A stretch of DNA of 64,000 bases from Axinella damicornis (lineage: Eukaryota; Porifera; Demospongiae; Axinellida; Axinellidae), in assembly GCA_963931865.1 (NCBI GenBank), contig OZ007514.1, positions 7,542,646 through 7,606,645 of the forward strand, in the 5' to 3' direction. Below, piece by piece: positions 1-12,529 of the stretch (the first letter of the stretch is position 1; each line of letters opens with the position of its first letter). Both the position numbers and the translations under genes were made by a program. Below the pieces are notes generated by a model, which had not been told where the DNA came from, did not search any database, and saw only the letters and a program-made list of their open reading frames with translations.

Positions 1-1163
1 GAGGTGACGATGCTCTTCCAGCTCCCATGCTGCCTCTAGAAGCTTCTTGTCGGTGGTAGGCTTCTCAAGCATGCTGTCATATGTTTCTTGGGCTTTTTCA
101 ATGCCTAAACAGAGTAATGCATGTACATGCATTTCACCATGTCAGCTATACCACATCCACTCTATACTCACCTTGTACAATGAAAGATATCTCTTGCAGG
201 AGTGTCCCCCTCACATTCTCAAACTGTGTAAGAACAACTTGCACACTCAGGGGCTCAATCTGTCCAAGAGCATCTGATTCTTGAAGCACAGATTGATACT
301 CGGAGTATAGAGCCTGAATGTGGCCATCACAAAGACCAACATCACCGCCCCATTTGCCTTTCACTGACTCTGTCAAACCAGGGGTTATATCACAACCGTC
401 AGCCTTTATTCACCAGTGTGCATCAGGACTGTTGGTAGCAGCACGATATAAAGCTGCTTTCTGAATGTGGTATAGATTTTACAATTTTGTCAGTGACAAC
501 CAATTAAAGAGATACATGACATTGTATTATGCCAACCTGAATTTGGGCATGTGGCGTGAAATCCATTTTCTGGATTTTGCGACGTATTGTAGACTCTGTG
601 ACCCCAGGGATGTTGACATTAGCCTGATTGATAATAATGGATGTCTTAGGGTAACTCACACATATGCATGTGTGCAGTGACACTATATAGACCTAGCTCT
701 TAGCTACTATACCAACCTGCAATGGGTTGAGCACTCCCAGAGAAGCTACTGTTTTAGTCTGTCCTGTAGGCACAACACTCCACATTGGACCATGGTGCAG
801 CTTGGACCATTTTGTGCCAAACAGGCAGTACATGCTAGTTTGCCACTGTAGATAGTCATTAGGGCACTTTATCTGCAAGTACAATTGATATTGCATAATA
901 ATTACAAAAGCAACAGCAGCAGAGGATTTACCATATACCTGGTGAATGTCATCTGCATTAAAGAAGATGATCCTGTGCTCAATCATACCAAATGACATTC
1001 TGTCCACAGGCATTAGCATGTCACTGCCATCAGGGCGTTCGTCCCTACCCAGTGTATACAGATGAATTCAGTAATAACACCTACCACGAACAGGTAGGGA
1101 CAGAACATCATCACATGTACTAACGTATTTCTGCTATCAACGCTGCATTTACATGTAGATCAG

Positions 1164-1229
1164 GACAAGACAAATCTATAATTTCCGCCTCCATGCAACA
1201 AGACAAATCTATAATTTCCGCCTCCATGC
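1164..1229. repeat. 33-bp tandem duplication in an intron of copy A
   Basis: Two adjacent near-identical 33-bp units (ending TTCCGCCTCCATGCA) lie in the intron between exons 2 and 3 of copy A. The same pair is at about 27830-27895 in copy B, so it predates the segmental duplication. Confidence 0.8.
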
Positions 1230-1693
1230 ACTTTGTAGCTGTCATCAACACTGAATTTGTTTTGTTTCACTGGATTCATTGCCTTTTGTGTACGGTTAAA
1301 ATAAATAATAATTGTGAAAATTGCACCATGCAACACAAGCTATCCACTATTCGGTGTGTATTATCTACCTGATATCTCTCCAAACGCACCTAGTGTACTT
1401 GCAAGGGCTGCAATCACATTGTTCTTTTCCCTCCTGTGAAGGTGCTTCATGGATGTTACTGCATTTTGGATGAAGGCCTTGGGTGCTGGGATTGCCTCTC
1501 TGCAGCAGATTATGTCAAACAATTTATGAACAAGTGATATTTGCTCCTTGGTTGACATGCACTCAAATTCATAGTGTAAGTTGGTCATTAGTGATTCTGT
1601 CTGTGACGATGATGCTGCACAGGCATTTGGAGCATCTGTCATTGTGTCAGCATCACAGTTGTTGCGAACAGTTCTGTGTGACTAGGTTGAGAC

Positions 1694-1891
1694 ATTCTGG
1701 GTTTTGTTTAGTTTCACTAGTCAAAAATATCTGATTCAAACAACAGACGTTTCGGTGGCTATACAGCTACCATCATCAATGCATAAAACCGTAAAACACC
1801 CGAGGGCAAGCTTAAGTACAAAACACATAAAAACGGCGGGAAAAAAAGGGGCGGGGAATGGTGGGAGAATTATAATGCAGGTGCCGCTATG
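1694..1891 (+). repeat. Left 198-bp inverted repeat of Penelope-like element
   Basis: Inverted copy of 3601-3798, nearly identical. Lies downstream of the element's ORF. Contains GACGTTTCGGTGG at 1746-1758, part of a hammerhead-like motif on the minus strand. Confidence 0.92.
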
Positions 1892-3584
1892 AGTTCTTCA
1901 GCAGGTGGTCGTAGGTGGGAGGGAGGGAGCCCTTGTCTCTGTTCAGGGGGAGGGGTTGTTTCCTGATGTGGCATGCCTCCAGCGAGAGTCTCATGTGCAG
2001 GTTTTCATGCTGGTCAAGGATGGTTACTTCACTCCAGTCAACATTGTGGCCTGCACTCCATGCATGTTCTGCCAATGCTGACGAGTTGAAATCAGCCATC
2101 CTCACTGCCCTCCTGTGCTCGTCCACCCTCTTACACAACTTCCTCTTTGTCTCTCCTACGTAGGTGGCTGGGCACTCTGCGCACGGGATGCAGTAGACCA
2201 CACTTGATTTCTGCATGTTTGGGATGGCATCTTTTGGGTGAACCAAGGTCTGTTTCAGTGTCCTGTGTGGCCTCAGCACCGTCCTGATTTCTAGTCTGTC
2301 TAAGACCCTCTTCAGGGGTTCTGAGACACCCTTGATGTATGGAAGGCAAACCGTTGCCTTCGGTTTTTCAGCCACTGTGGTACGTGGGGGGTGGGGGATG
2401 TTCACACTTTGGTGGATGTATCTCTTGGGGTATCCATTCTTCAATAGGGCATCCGTCACATGAGCCTTCTCCTTCTCAAGTGCTCCAAATGTTGATGAAT
2501 GGGTGCCAGCCCTATGTCTCAGTGTGTGGGCAACTGCTGCCTTGTGGGCCCAGGGGTGGTGAGAGGTGAAGTCCAGGTACTTGTCTGTGTGGGTAGGCTT
2601 CCTGAACACAGAGGTGGAGATGGACCCATCACCATGGTGCTGAAGGAGGACATCCAAAAAAGGTAGTTTTCCCTCAGACTCCAGCTCCAACGTGAACTGG
2701 ATGGTGGCCTCTGTGGAGTTTAGGTGCTCAAGCAACTCCTGGCACCGGCTCCGCGGTAGTGCTGTGCAGGTGTCATCCACATACCTCTTCCAGAACCTGA
2801 GTGGGATGTCAGTGGTGGCCAGGGCCCTTCCTTCCACATCCTCCATAACCAGATTGGCAACCGTCACTGAGACAGGGGATCCCATCGCTGTGCCAAAGGT
2901 CTGCTGGTAATGCTCCCCACGGAATGAAAGGTAGGTGGCATTCAGACAGAAACTGAGTAGCCTCACAACCTCCTGCACAGTGAGAGAGGTACGGGTGGGG
3001 AGGTCTTCATCCAGGGACAGTCTCTGTTTTGCTATGTCCACTGCCAGCTCCACAGGTACACAGGTGAACAAGGACACAACATCAAATGACACCAAGACGT
3101 CCTCTTCTGCTAGAGTGTGCTCCTGTATGAAGGACGCAAATTCCGATGAGTTGGTGACATGGGAGTCTGTGTTACCAACAAGTGGGGACAAGATGTGGGC
3201 CAGATGTTTCGAAAGTTGGTAGGATGGAGACTGTATAAATGAGGCGATTGGTCTGAGGGGCATGTCTGGCTTGTGGATCTTCGGTAGACCATACAAGAGT
3301 GGTGTACAGCCAGTGGAGGAACGGAGACGGAAATAGAGTTGTTCTGAGAGGGAATCCTTCCTCTTTAGGTCCAGGAGCATGGCATTCATCTTTCTCTCCA
3401 GACACTGTGATGGATCCTTTGGCAACTTCTTGTAAGTGTGGGAGTCATCCAACAGGAGCAGAACCTTACGTTCATAATCCTGTCTTTCCATCACCACCGT
3501 TGCTCTTCCTTTGTCCGCAGGTAGAATGAGAATGCTTTCGTCATCTCGGAGCTGCTTGATGGCCCTGCGAGGAGCAAATATCAC
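1887..3584 (-). CDS. Penelope-type reverse transcriptase with C-terminal GIY-YIG endonuclease (N-terminally truncated)
   Basis: A 565-codon open frame on the minus strand. Near the N-terminus is the Penelope motif ILPADKGRATVV (about residues 20-31). Reverse-transcriptase motifs follow: GLPKIHKP (about 99-106), LVSFDVVSLFT (about 163-173), GTAMGSPVS (about 231-239) and the catalytic RYVDDT (about 267-272). The C-terminal third has a zinc-ligand-like CIPCAEC followed by TYVGETKRKLCKRVDEH, typical of GIY-YIG nucleases in Penelope-like elements. Members I know are about 800 residues, so roughly 200 N-terminal residues are missing. The frame opens at a GTG inside the host-derived patch, so the true start is lost. 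The stop lies just inside the left inverted repeat. The core is uninterrupted, suggesting a recent insertion. It would act by target-primed reverse transcription in the nucleus. Confidence 0.92.
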   Translation of the reverse strand: MIFAPRRAIKQLRDDESILILPADKGRATVVMERQDYERKVLLLLDDSHTYKKLPKDPSQCLERKMNAMLLDLKRKDSLSEQLYFRLRSSTGCTPLLYGLPKIHKPDMPLRPIASFIQSPSYQLSKHLAHILSPLVGNTDSHVTNSSEFASFIQEHTLAEEDVLVSFDVVSLFTCVPVELAVDIAKQRLSLDEDLPTRTSLTVQEVVRLLSFCLNATYLSFRGEHYQQTFGTAMGSPVSVTVANLVMEDVEGRALATTDIPLRFWKRYVDDTCTALPRSRCQELLEHLNSTEATIQFTLELESEGKLPFLDVLLQHHGDGSISTSVFRKPTHTDKYLDFTSHHPWAHKAAVAHTLRHRAGTHSSTFGALEKEKAHVTDALLKNGYPKRYIHQSVNIPHPPRTTVAEKPKATVCLPYIKGVSEPLKRVLDRLEIRTVLRPHRTLKQTLVHPKDAIPNMQKSSVVYCIPCAECPATYVGETKRKLCKRVDEHRRAVRMADFNSSALAEHAWSAGHNVDWSEVTILDQHENLHMRLSLEACHIRKQPLPLNRDKGSLPPTYDHLLKNS

Positions 3585-3600
3585 TTGTTCATAAATTGTT
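3570..3600 (-). other. 31-bp host-gene-derived patch at the element's 5' junction
   Basis: On the minus strand this reads the same 31 bases as the host gene's plus strand at 1518-1548, about 105 bp beyond the insertion point. It lies exactly between the right inverted repeat (ends 3601) and the Penelope ORF. It matches copy A, not copy B, which has a 4-base insertion there. Confidence 0.85.
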
Positions 3601-3798
3601 CATAGCGGCACCTGCATTATAATTCTCCCGCCATTCCCCGCCCCTTTTTTCCCCGCCGTTTTTATGTGTTTTGTACTTAAGCTTGCCCTCGGGTGTTTTA
3701 CTGTTTTATGCATTGATGATGGTAGCTGTATAGCCACCGAAACGTCTGTTGTTTGAATCAGATATTTTTGACTAGTGAAACTAAACAAAACCCAGAAT
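3601..3798 (-). repeat. Right 198-bp inverted repeat of Penelope-like element
   Basis: Inverted copy of 1694-1891 placed upstream of the element ORF. Its outer two bases overlap the 13-bp target duplication. Confidence 0.92.
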
Positions 3799-4555
3799 CA
3801 CAGTTGTTGAGAATTTCGGTCATCGTTGATGTCTGGCTTGTCAGCTTGGCAAGCCACAGAATGCAACCCCAGGCGAGGGAGGTGATACGTCTCCATCCAG
3901 AGTTGAACGCCTTGGCAAAAATTTCCGACGCACCTTCAGTTTACAGGCTTCCCCTATATTTGAAGTGTATAATTATACCAAAGCTGAAAGTAATCAATTA
4001 ATTGGTGAGATTTTCTAAAATATAGGGTTTACCTGTTCGTTCACATGATGGTGCACTTTTTGGTTGGTAGAATTCTCAGTGACATATTGCATCTTCCAAT
4101 AACGATTTGTTTCCGAAAGATGGCCATTGAGAGAAATTTCCTTCAGAACGTTTCCTTGCAAGAAACTCAAATAGCAGAGTCTCTTCATCTGTGGTCGACG
4201 TCGGAAATTGCTGTGCTCGTGGAGGGTTAACAGAAGTGGATGAACTTTGTTGTGAATCAAAATCTAGACGCTTTCGTCCTCTGTTAATGGAATTCCGCGA
4301 CACTAGTTGAAGTGTAAACTGCAGCTAGCACTGCATGAGTACATATGTGTTTACAGAAGTTTTCCTCCTACCCCTAGTACCTTTGGTGAGGTCACACGGG
4401 AGATAAGGGTCACATCGACCCCCCCATGGCTGGGAATGAGTTAAAACCTGCATACGATATTTGGTTTCTTACAAGCAAGAACTTGGACATGCAGAGCAAT
4501 TAATGTGTTGCTCATCACTCGGAGCAAGCCTATTGATCATGAAATGGCTAATTAC

Positions 4556-5132
4556 TAGGAATACGCATGCGCAGTGTCTGTGCCTCGCGCGCGCACGCTC
4601 ACAATCTGTAATAGTATAGTAGGCGTGGTTTCCTGTGGAAGAAAAACGAAGGTGCGAAAGTCAGTTCAGCGTGCGAAGTTTAGTTATTCGAAGATGTGCG
4701 AAGTTGCTGATTGAGGGCTAAGCGTTGCCAGGAAGAATACGAAGACGTTAGCGAGGTTCTACACCCTTCGACACTTTCAACACTCTATATGTAAACGTTT
4801 GTCTTACTTGTCTCCGCTAAACTATCCTTGTATACATCGCTTCTTCGTCAATCTGTCAGGCTCTCTCTCCTTTGCCTTACTCTCTTCTGAGGCAGTGTCT
4901 CTTTTCCCTGTATAGATCGCTTCTTTCTCAACTCTGCATTTCGCACGCGCAGTACGTGCACGAGCACGTGGCTATCGGGACCACAGAAACCGCAGCGATG
5001 CAACCGCCCCCTGCCCCTCGCAATTAAAGTGTGACGGATATATATATATATATACATATATATATACATATATACAGACGCGATGTGACTACGCTGCACG
5101 ATTAGTTGCCTCGCGCTAAGGCGCTCGGCAAT
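4556..5132. other. About 577-bp insertion in the copy-A LTR
   Basis: Absent from the equivalent place in copy B (about 29086), where GGCTAATTA runs straight into TTATATACC. Short AATTA matches flank the insert. It is CpG-rich and contains a TATA/TACATA microsatellite. I recognise no coding content or clear terminal inverted repeat. Confidence 0.6.
5037..5076. repeat. TA/TATACA microsatellite
   Basis: Alternating TATATATA and TATACATA units, about 40 bp, inside the 577-bp insertion. Confidence 0.85.
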
Positions 5133-5465
5133 TATATACCAAGCTTTCAGTTACAAAACAGGAATAGAGTCAATCCACGGCATATGGTTTTCATATGTCA
5201 ATGATTGTTGTAAGTTACACAAATGCATTACAAATTATATGACAAGAAGAGTGGTGGGAGGGGCTGCATTAAGTACTTTGTAGTCACGTGATTATTCTTT
5301 CCAGAACAAACACAGGCAGAGAGAACATAATTCGTGAGATCTGTCTGGAATGCAGTTTTCAAGGGAAGAGCGGCGTTTCAGAGACACTAGCCGCGTTCAT
5401 GGTGAGCCATTAGTCGGTTCGGTAGCTGTGCTATAGTCTCTCGGTTCTGCACACCCACTACGGGG

Positions 5466-7356
<1,891 letters not shown>

Positions 7357-7720
7357 CGTGCACGGGTGGCCTAGTGGTTAAAGACTTGGGCTATTGACCA
7401 AAAGTCATGAGTTCGAGTCCCACCAGTGGCAGGGTACTTTCTTTCCTTTAAGGTCCCACAAAACCGAAAAGGCATGTTGGCCAGGTTGTGGGTTATGGCT
7501 GCTGCCTATAGGGAGTCTCCCAGGAGTCTACTCAGCTCCACCCTAAAAAATGAGTAGGTGTGTTCTTGAAGGTGTTACACCTGAAACAGTTCACACCGCA
7601 TCCTTCGGAGGGGATGTAAAGCCGTCGGTCCCGGGGGACCTGGGTTCATAGGCTCTGCCTTCTCCAGGCCCTCGTTAGCCACCATCGTGGTAAACCCCTC
7701 AAGGGGTAGTCAAGTCCAAA
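7357..7720 (+). mobile_element. tRNA-derived SINE inserted at the pol/LTR junction (copy 1)
   Basis: The head has pol III promoter boxes: A box TGGCCTAGTGG near 7367 and B box GTTCGAGTCCC near 7413. A body of about 280 bp follows, with a CCTTCGGAGGGG hairpin. Sequence before and after is BEL/Pao. Copy 4 has no SINE and instead keeps about 270 bp of pol tail and LTR start, so those bases were lost here. The tRNA species cannot be assigned. Not a functional tRNA gene. Confidence 0.75.
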
Positions 7721-8645
7721 CAACGAGAAGTGATTTGACAGTCCTGCGAACAACTTGTATAATAATTGATCGAGAGAGATTGTCCGAATATATTACAGGC
7801 ATAATGACAGATGATGCCCCCGGCATTGATCAAACACACCATGTATCATACAACAGTGTAATCCTGTACAAGGAGGTTGTCCTCTTCTCGGAGGTTGAAA
7901 CGACAGATTATTTGGGACCTTGAAAAAGATTGTTGTTTGTAAATATTATTGTGTCCGAGGTTTCATGGTATAATAGTCAAGAGCTTATTTGCTATATCAC
8001 ACCTTAGGCTGTATACTGCTTTGCAATCAGTAACCCGTGGCATCGCTATCGGAGTGTGTTAACTAGCGACAATAGTTGTAGTGTAATCTGCACCTAGCAC
8101 TGCATGAGTACATCTGTGTTTACAGAAGTTTTCCTCCTTCCCCTAGTACTTTGGTGAGGTCACACGGGAGATAAGGGTCACATAGACCCCCCACCCATGG
8201 CTGGGAATGAGTTAAAACCTGCATGCGATATTTGGTTTCTTACAAGCAAGAACTTGGACATGCAGAGCAATTAATGTGTTGCTCATCACTCGGAGCAAGC
8301 CTATTGATCATGAAATGGCTAATTAGTTACAAAGCAGGAATAGAGTCAATCCACGGCATATGGTTTTCATATCTCAATGATTGTTGTAAGTACACAAATG
8401 CATTACAAATTATATGACAAGCAGAGTGGTGGGAGGGGCTGCATTAAGTACTTTGTAGTCACGTGATTATTCTTTCCAGAACAAACACAGGCAGAGAGAA
8501 CATAATTCGTGAGATCTGTCTGGAATGCAGTTCCCAAGGGAAGAGAGGCGTTTCAGAGACACTAGCCGCGTTCATGGTGAGCCATTAGTTAGTCGGTTCA
8601 GTAGCTGTGCTATAGTCTCTCGGTTCAGCACACCCACTACGGGGA
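7721..8645 (+). mobile_element. BEL/Pao LTR shared by copies 1 and 2
   Basis: Serves as the 3' LTR of copy 1 and the 5' LTR of copy 2. Its first part was removed with the SINE event. Aligns with 32335-33240 of copy 4. Confidence 0.7.
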
Positions 8646-9187
8646 TACTCTCGCGGGCCAGACTCTGGTGAGATCTAGAGGCTGGCCCGCAAGACTACTA
8701 TGGGGAGGGTCTGGCCCGCGAGACTATAGCTGTGCTACATGCTAGTCTCGCAGAGGCTTGCCGGCGAGGGTAGTGAAGTCCTCTATATTGTCTCGGAACC
8801 AGATCCTTCACACTGGGGGAAGGGAAGGGTCTGGTAATGCACCTCAGAGTATGTTCGAGTTGTCCCCAGATCGGAAATAAGACATGACCTGACAATTTGA
8901 ATGGGTTTCAGTGTTGCCCGTGACCTGACACAGCAGATCACTCTGCTATGCTGTATTACCTCCAAGTGTTTTGAGGGTGCCAGAAAATATCACGAGTTTG
9001 TTGCTGTAGTATTGTTACGAGTGCGAAGCACGAGTAACAATGCCGAAGGCGACAAACGAGTGGCAGTAGATGGCCTTGTTCTCAAGCTTGGGAATCACTC
9101 TGTATAGGTACAATCCACAGGTTGGACAGGATAGCTGTTGTCACTTTTATGACATCACACATGCACCCGCACACACGCACACACGCT

Positions 9188-9250
<63 letters not shown>

Positions 9251-9255
9251 TCACT

Positions 9256-9286
<31 letters not shown>

Positions 9287-10492
9287 ACACCATTGCTTTC
9301 TTGCTGGACGTGTACAGGTGTGTACGTGACTGCATAGACCTGTTTCTCCTTGGCACTTTCTCCTGCATAGACCTGTTTCTCCTGGGGAGTGCCCCAAGCA
9401 GATGCTGCTGTTTACCTTATCTCAACCCACACCTTGAAAGTTCGTGTGCAGGATGCTCCAGACAGCAAGAAAGTCCTCGACCAGAGGCTGAAGATGTTCT
9501 GGGACCTGTAGACCCTTGGAATTGTGTAAGATGAACTGTCAGTCTATGAAGAATTTGAGAAGACCCTAGTGTTCAAAGATGGAAGATGCGAAGTTCAGCT
9601 TCCATGGAAGCAGAAGCATCCCCTCCTACCTGACAACTGTGAGCTGATCCAGAAAAGATTGAACGGGCTACTCAAACGACTGCGACAGAACCCACAGATC
9701 CTCCGTCAATTTGACACAGTCCTCAGAGACCAAATCAACAAGGGCATCATGGAGGTTGTACGGGAAGCAGACGCTCCAGAAGACAGAGCAGTACACTATC
9801 TCCCACATCATGCAGCGGTGAGGGAAGACAAACAGACCACAGATACAGCAGCTTGTTGCCTTGGTGGAACAAAGACTATAGCAGTCTCCCATACTTGCTG
9901 AGGGTCACCGCCTATGTGATGAAGTTTGTGAAGATGTTGAAGTGCAAAGCCAAGAAACTTGATGTATAGCCCAGCACAGAGATGACTGCAGCCGACTTAC
10001 TTGATCCGGAGATATTGTGGTTGCATGAGTCACAGAGATCACTCGTGGAGGAAGGGAAGTTTGAAATGTGGAAGAAGCAATTTGGTCTGCATGTCGATGA
10101 AAATGGACTCCTCCGCTGCAAGGGCAGACTTGGCAATGCTGACCTACCCGTCCCAACTCGTCATCCTGTTCTGTTGTGCAAGAAGCACCCCCTAACGAGC
10201 CTTATAGTGAGAGAGGCTCATGAACGAGTGATGCACAATGGGGTGAAAGAGACGCTCACTGAGATCTGCACAAAGTATTGGATAGTCAAGGGCAGGCAGT
10301 TTGTCAAACGAATGATACACAATGTGTTCTGTGCCGACGATTTGATTGTCCCCCCTATCATGCACCATCGCCCCCACCATTGCCAGAATTCCGAGTCAAT
10401 ACACGATCCACCCTGCTCAAACGTCCACTAAAGTGCTTGTATCCCCTTGAGGTGACCTGCGGAGACAGCGCAAGTTCAGCTGCAGATCATCC
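8646..10492 (+). pseudogene. BEL/Pao internal region, copy 2
   Basis: Near-identical to copy 1 (offset 3137-3179; the difference is mostly (CA)n length) with the same large deletions and the same stop codon. Coding remnants: 9569-9840 (start of reverse transcriptase) and about 9890-10440 (post-RNase H, integrase zinc-binding domain and tail). It has a private one-base deletion at about 10321 (ACACAATGTG against ACACAAATGTG in copy 1) that shifts the frame inside the zinc-binding motif. Confidence 0.85.
9171..9284. repeat. (CA)n microsatellite inside BEL/Pao copy 2
   Basis: About 114 bp, shorter than in copy 1, same position. Confidence 0.97.
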
Positions 10493-10856
10493 CGTGCACG
10501 GGTGGCCTAGTGGTTAAAGACTTGGGCTATTGACCAAAAGTCATGAGTTCGAGTCCCACCAGTGGCAGGGTACTTTCTTTCCTTTAAGGTCCCACAAAAC
10601 CGAAAAGGCATGTTGGCCAGGTTGTGGGTTATGGCTGCTGCCTATAGGGAGTCTCCCAGGAGTCTACTCAGCTCCACCCTAAAAAATGAGTAGGTGTGTT
10701 CTTGAAGGTGTTACACCTGAAACAGTTCACACCGCATCCTTCGGAGGGGATGTAAAGCCGTCGGTCCCGGGGGACCTGGGTTCATAGGCTCTGCCTTCTC
10801 CAGGCCCTCGTTAGCCACCATCGTGGTAAACCCCTCAAGGGGTAGTCAAGTCCAAA
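10493..10856 (+). mobile_element. tRNA-derived SINE, copy 2
   Basis: Same SINE at the same junction as 7357-7720, so the tandem duplication of the retrotransposon came after the SINE insertion. Confidence 0.75.
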
Positions 10857-11780
10857 CAACGAGAAGTGATTTGACAGTCCTGCGAACAACTTGTATAATA
10901 ATTGATCGAGAGAGATTGTCCGAATATATTACAGGCATAATGACAGATGATGCCCCCGGCATTGATCAAACACACCATGTATCATACAACAGTGTAATCC
11001 TGTACAAGGAGGTTGTCCTCTTCTCGGAGGTTGAAACGACAGATTATTTGGGACCTTGAAAAAGATTGTTGTTTGTAAATATTATTGTGTCCGAGGTTTC
11101 ATGGTATAATAGTCAAGAGCTTATTTGCTATATCACACCTTAGGCTGTATACTGCTTTGCAATCAGTAACCCGTGGCATCGCTATCGGAGTGTGTTAACT
11201 AGCGACAATAGTTGTAGTGTAATCTGCACCTAGCACTGCATGAGTACATCTGTGTTTACAGAAGTTTTCCTCCTTCCCCTAGTACTTTGGTGAGGTCACA
11301 CGGGAGATAAGGGTCACATAGACCCCCCACCCATGGCTGGGAATGAGTTAAAACCTGCATGCGATATTTGGTTTCTTACAAGCAAGAACTTGGACATGCA
11401 GAGCAATTAATGTGTTGCTCATCACTCGGAGCAAGCCTATTGATCATGAAATGGCTAATTAGTTACAAAGCAGGAATAGAGTCAATCCACGGCATATGGT
11501 TTTCATATCTCAATGATTGTTGTAAGTACACAAATGCATTACAAATTATATGACAAGCAGAGTGGTGGGAGGGGCTGCATTAAGTACTTTGTAGTCACGT
11601 GATTATTATTTCCTGAACAAACACAGGCAGAGAGAACATAATTCGTGAGATCTGTCTGGAATGCAGTTCCCAAGGGAAGAGAGGCGTTTCAGAGACACTA
11701 GCCGCATTCATGGTGAGCCATTAGTTAGTCGGTTCGGTAGCTGTGCTATAGTCTCGCGGTTCAGCACACCCACTACGGGG
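10857..11780 (+). mobile_element. BEL/Pao LTR shared by copies 2 and 3
   Basis: Near-identical to 7721-8645 with scattered substitutions, e.g. in the stretch after 11600. Confidence 0.7.

Positions 11781-12529
<749 letters not shown>

Larger units (their letters stand above)
1665..3796 (-). mobile_element. Penelope-like element with inverted terminal repeats and 13-bp target-site duplication
   Basis: A 2132-bp insertion inside exon 2 of gene copy A, flanked by the 13-bp direct repeat ATCACAGTTGTTG at 1652-1664 and 3797-3809. The empty site is preserved in copy B near 28321-28334, which proves the insertion boundaries. Inside is one minus-strand reverse transcriptase/GIY-YIG ORF between two 198-bp inverted repeats (1694-1891 and 3601-3798). 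The left side has 29 extra bases (1665-1693) between the target duplication and the repeat. A 31-bp patch at 3570-3600 matches the host gene. Penelope-like elements are known to carry terminal repeats in direct or inverted orientation. This copy seems 5' truncated. Confidence 0.9.
1..4306 (-). pseudogene. Gene copy A: broken multi-exon gene of uncharacterised, probably mobile-element-derived family
   Basis: Minus-strand gene matching copy B at 25606-28836 (offset 26666). Approximate exons: 4034-4306, 3810-3957 plus 1369-1664 (one exon split by the Penelope-like insertion), 939-1049, 717-872, 537-644, 172-460, and 1-104 (continues off the window). Introns have GT-AG ends; two are only about 64-66 bp. 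It is broken in several ways: TGA at 410-412 where copy B reads TGG; a 2.1-kb insertion in exon 2; and 11-base and 8-base deletions after that insertion relative to copy B. Copy A keeps the frame at 1520-1535, where copy B has four extra bases. From memory, the protein resembles a multi-copy family in sponge and cnidarian genomes with motifs such as KADGCD and HEREDHGHLL. I cannot name its function. Not functional as it stands. Confidence 0.7.
4307..5465 (+). mobile_element. BEL/Pao LTR, 5'-truncated, first in array
   Basis: Matches later LTRs at 8086-8645, 11222-11780 and 32667-33240, but begins only at the point equivalent to about 32667, so the first 415 bp or so of the LTR are missing. 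The same gene/LTR junction (around ACTAGTTGAAG) occurs in copy B at about 28836, so truncation preceded the segmental duplication. Interrupted by a copy-A-specific insertion at about 4556-5132. The 3' end (CA near CAGCACACCC) is approximate. Confidence 0.65.

Noticed and set aside
2131..3529. Frames on both strands overlapping the Penelope ORF
   Set aside because: Shadows of the 565-codon frame, which has clear RT and GIY-YIG motifs.
7360..7435. A tRNA gene
   Set aside because: A and B boxes are present but the stems do not pair well, no terminator follows, and about 280 bp of conserved body is attached and duplicated with the retrotransposon; this is a SINE head.
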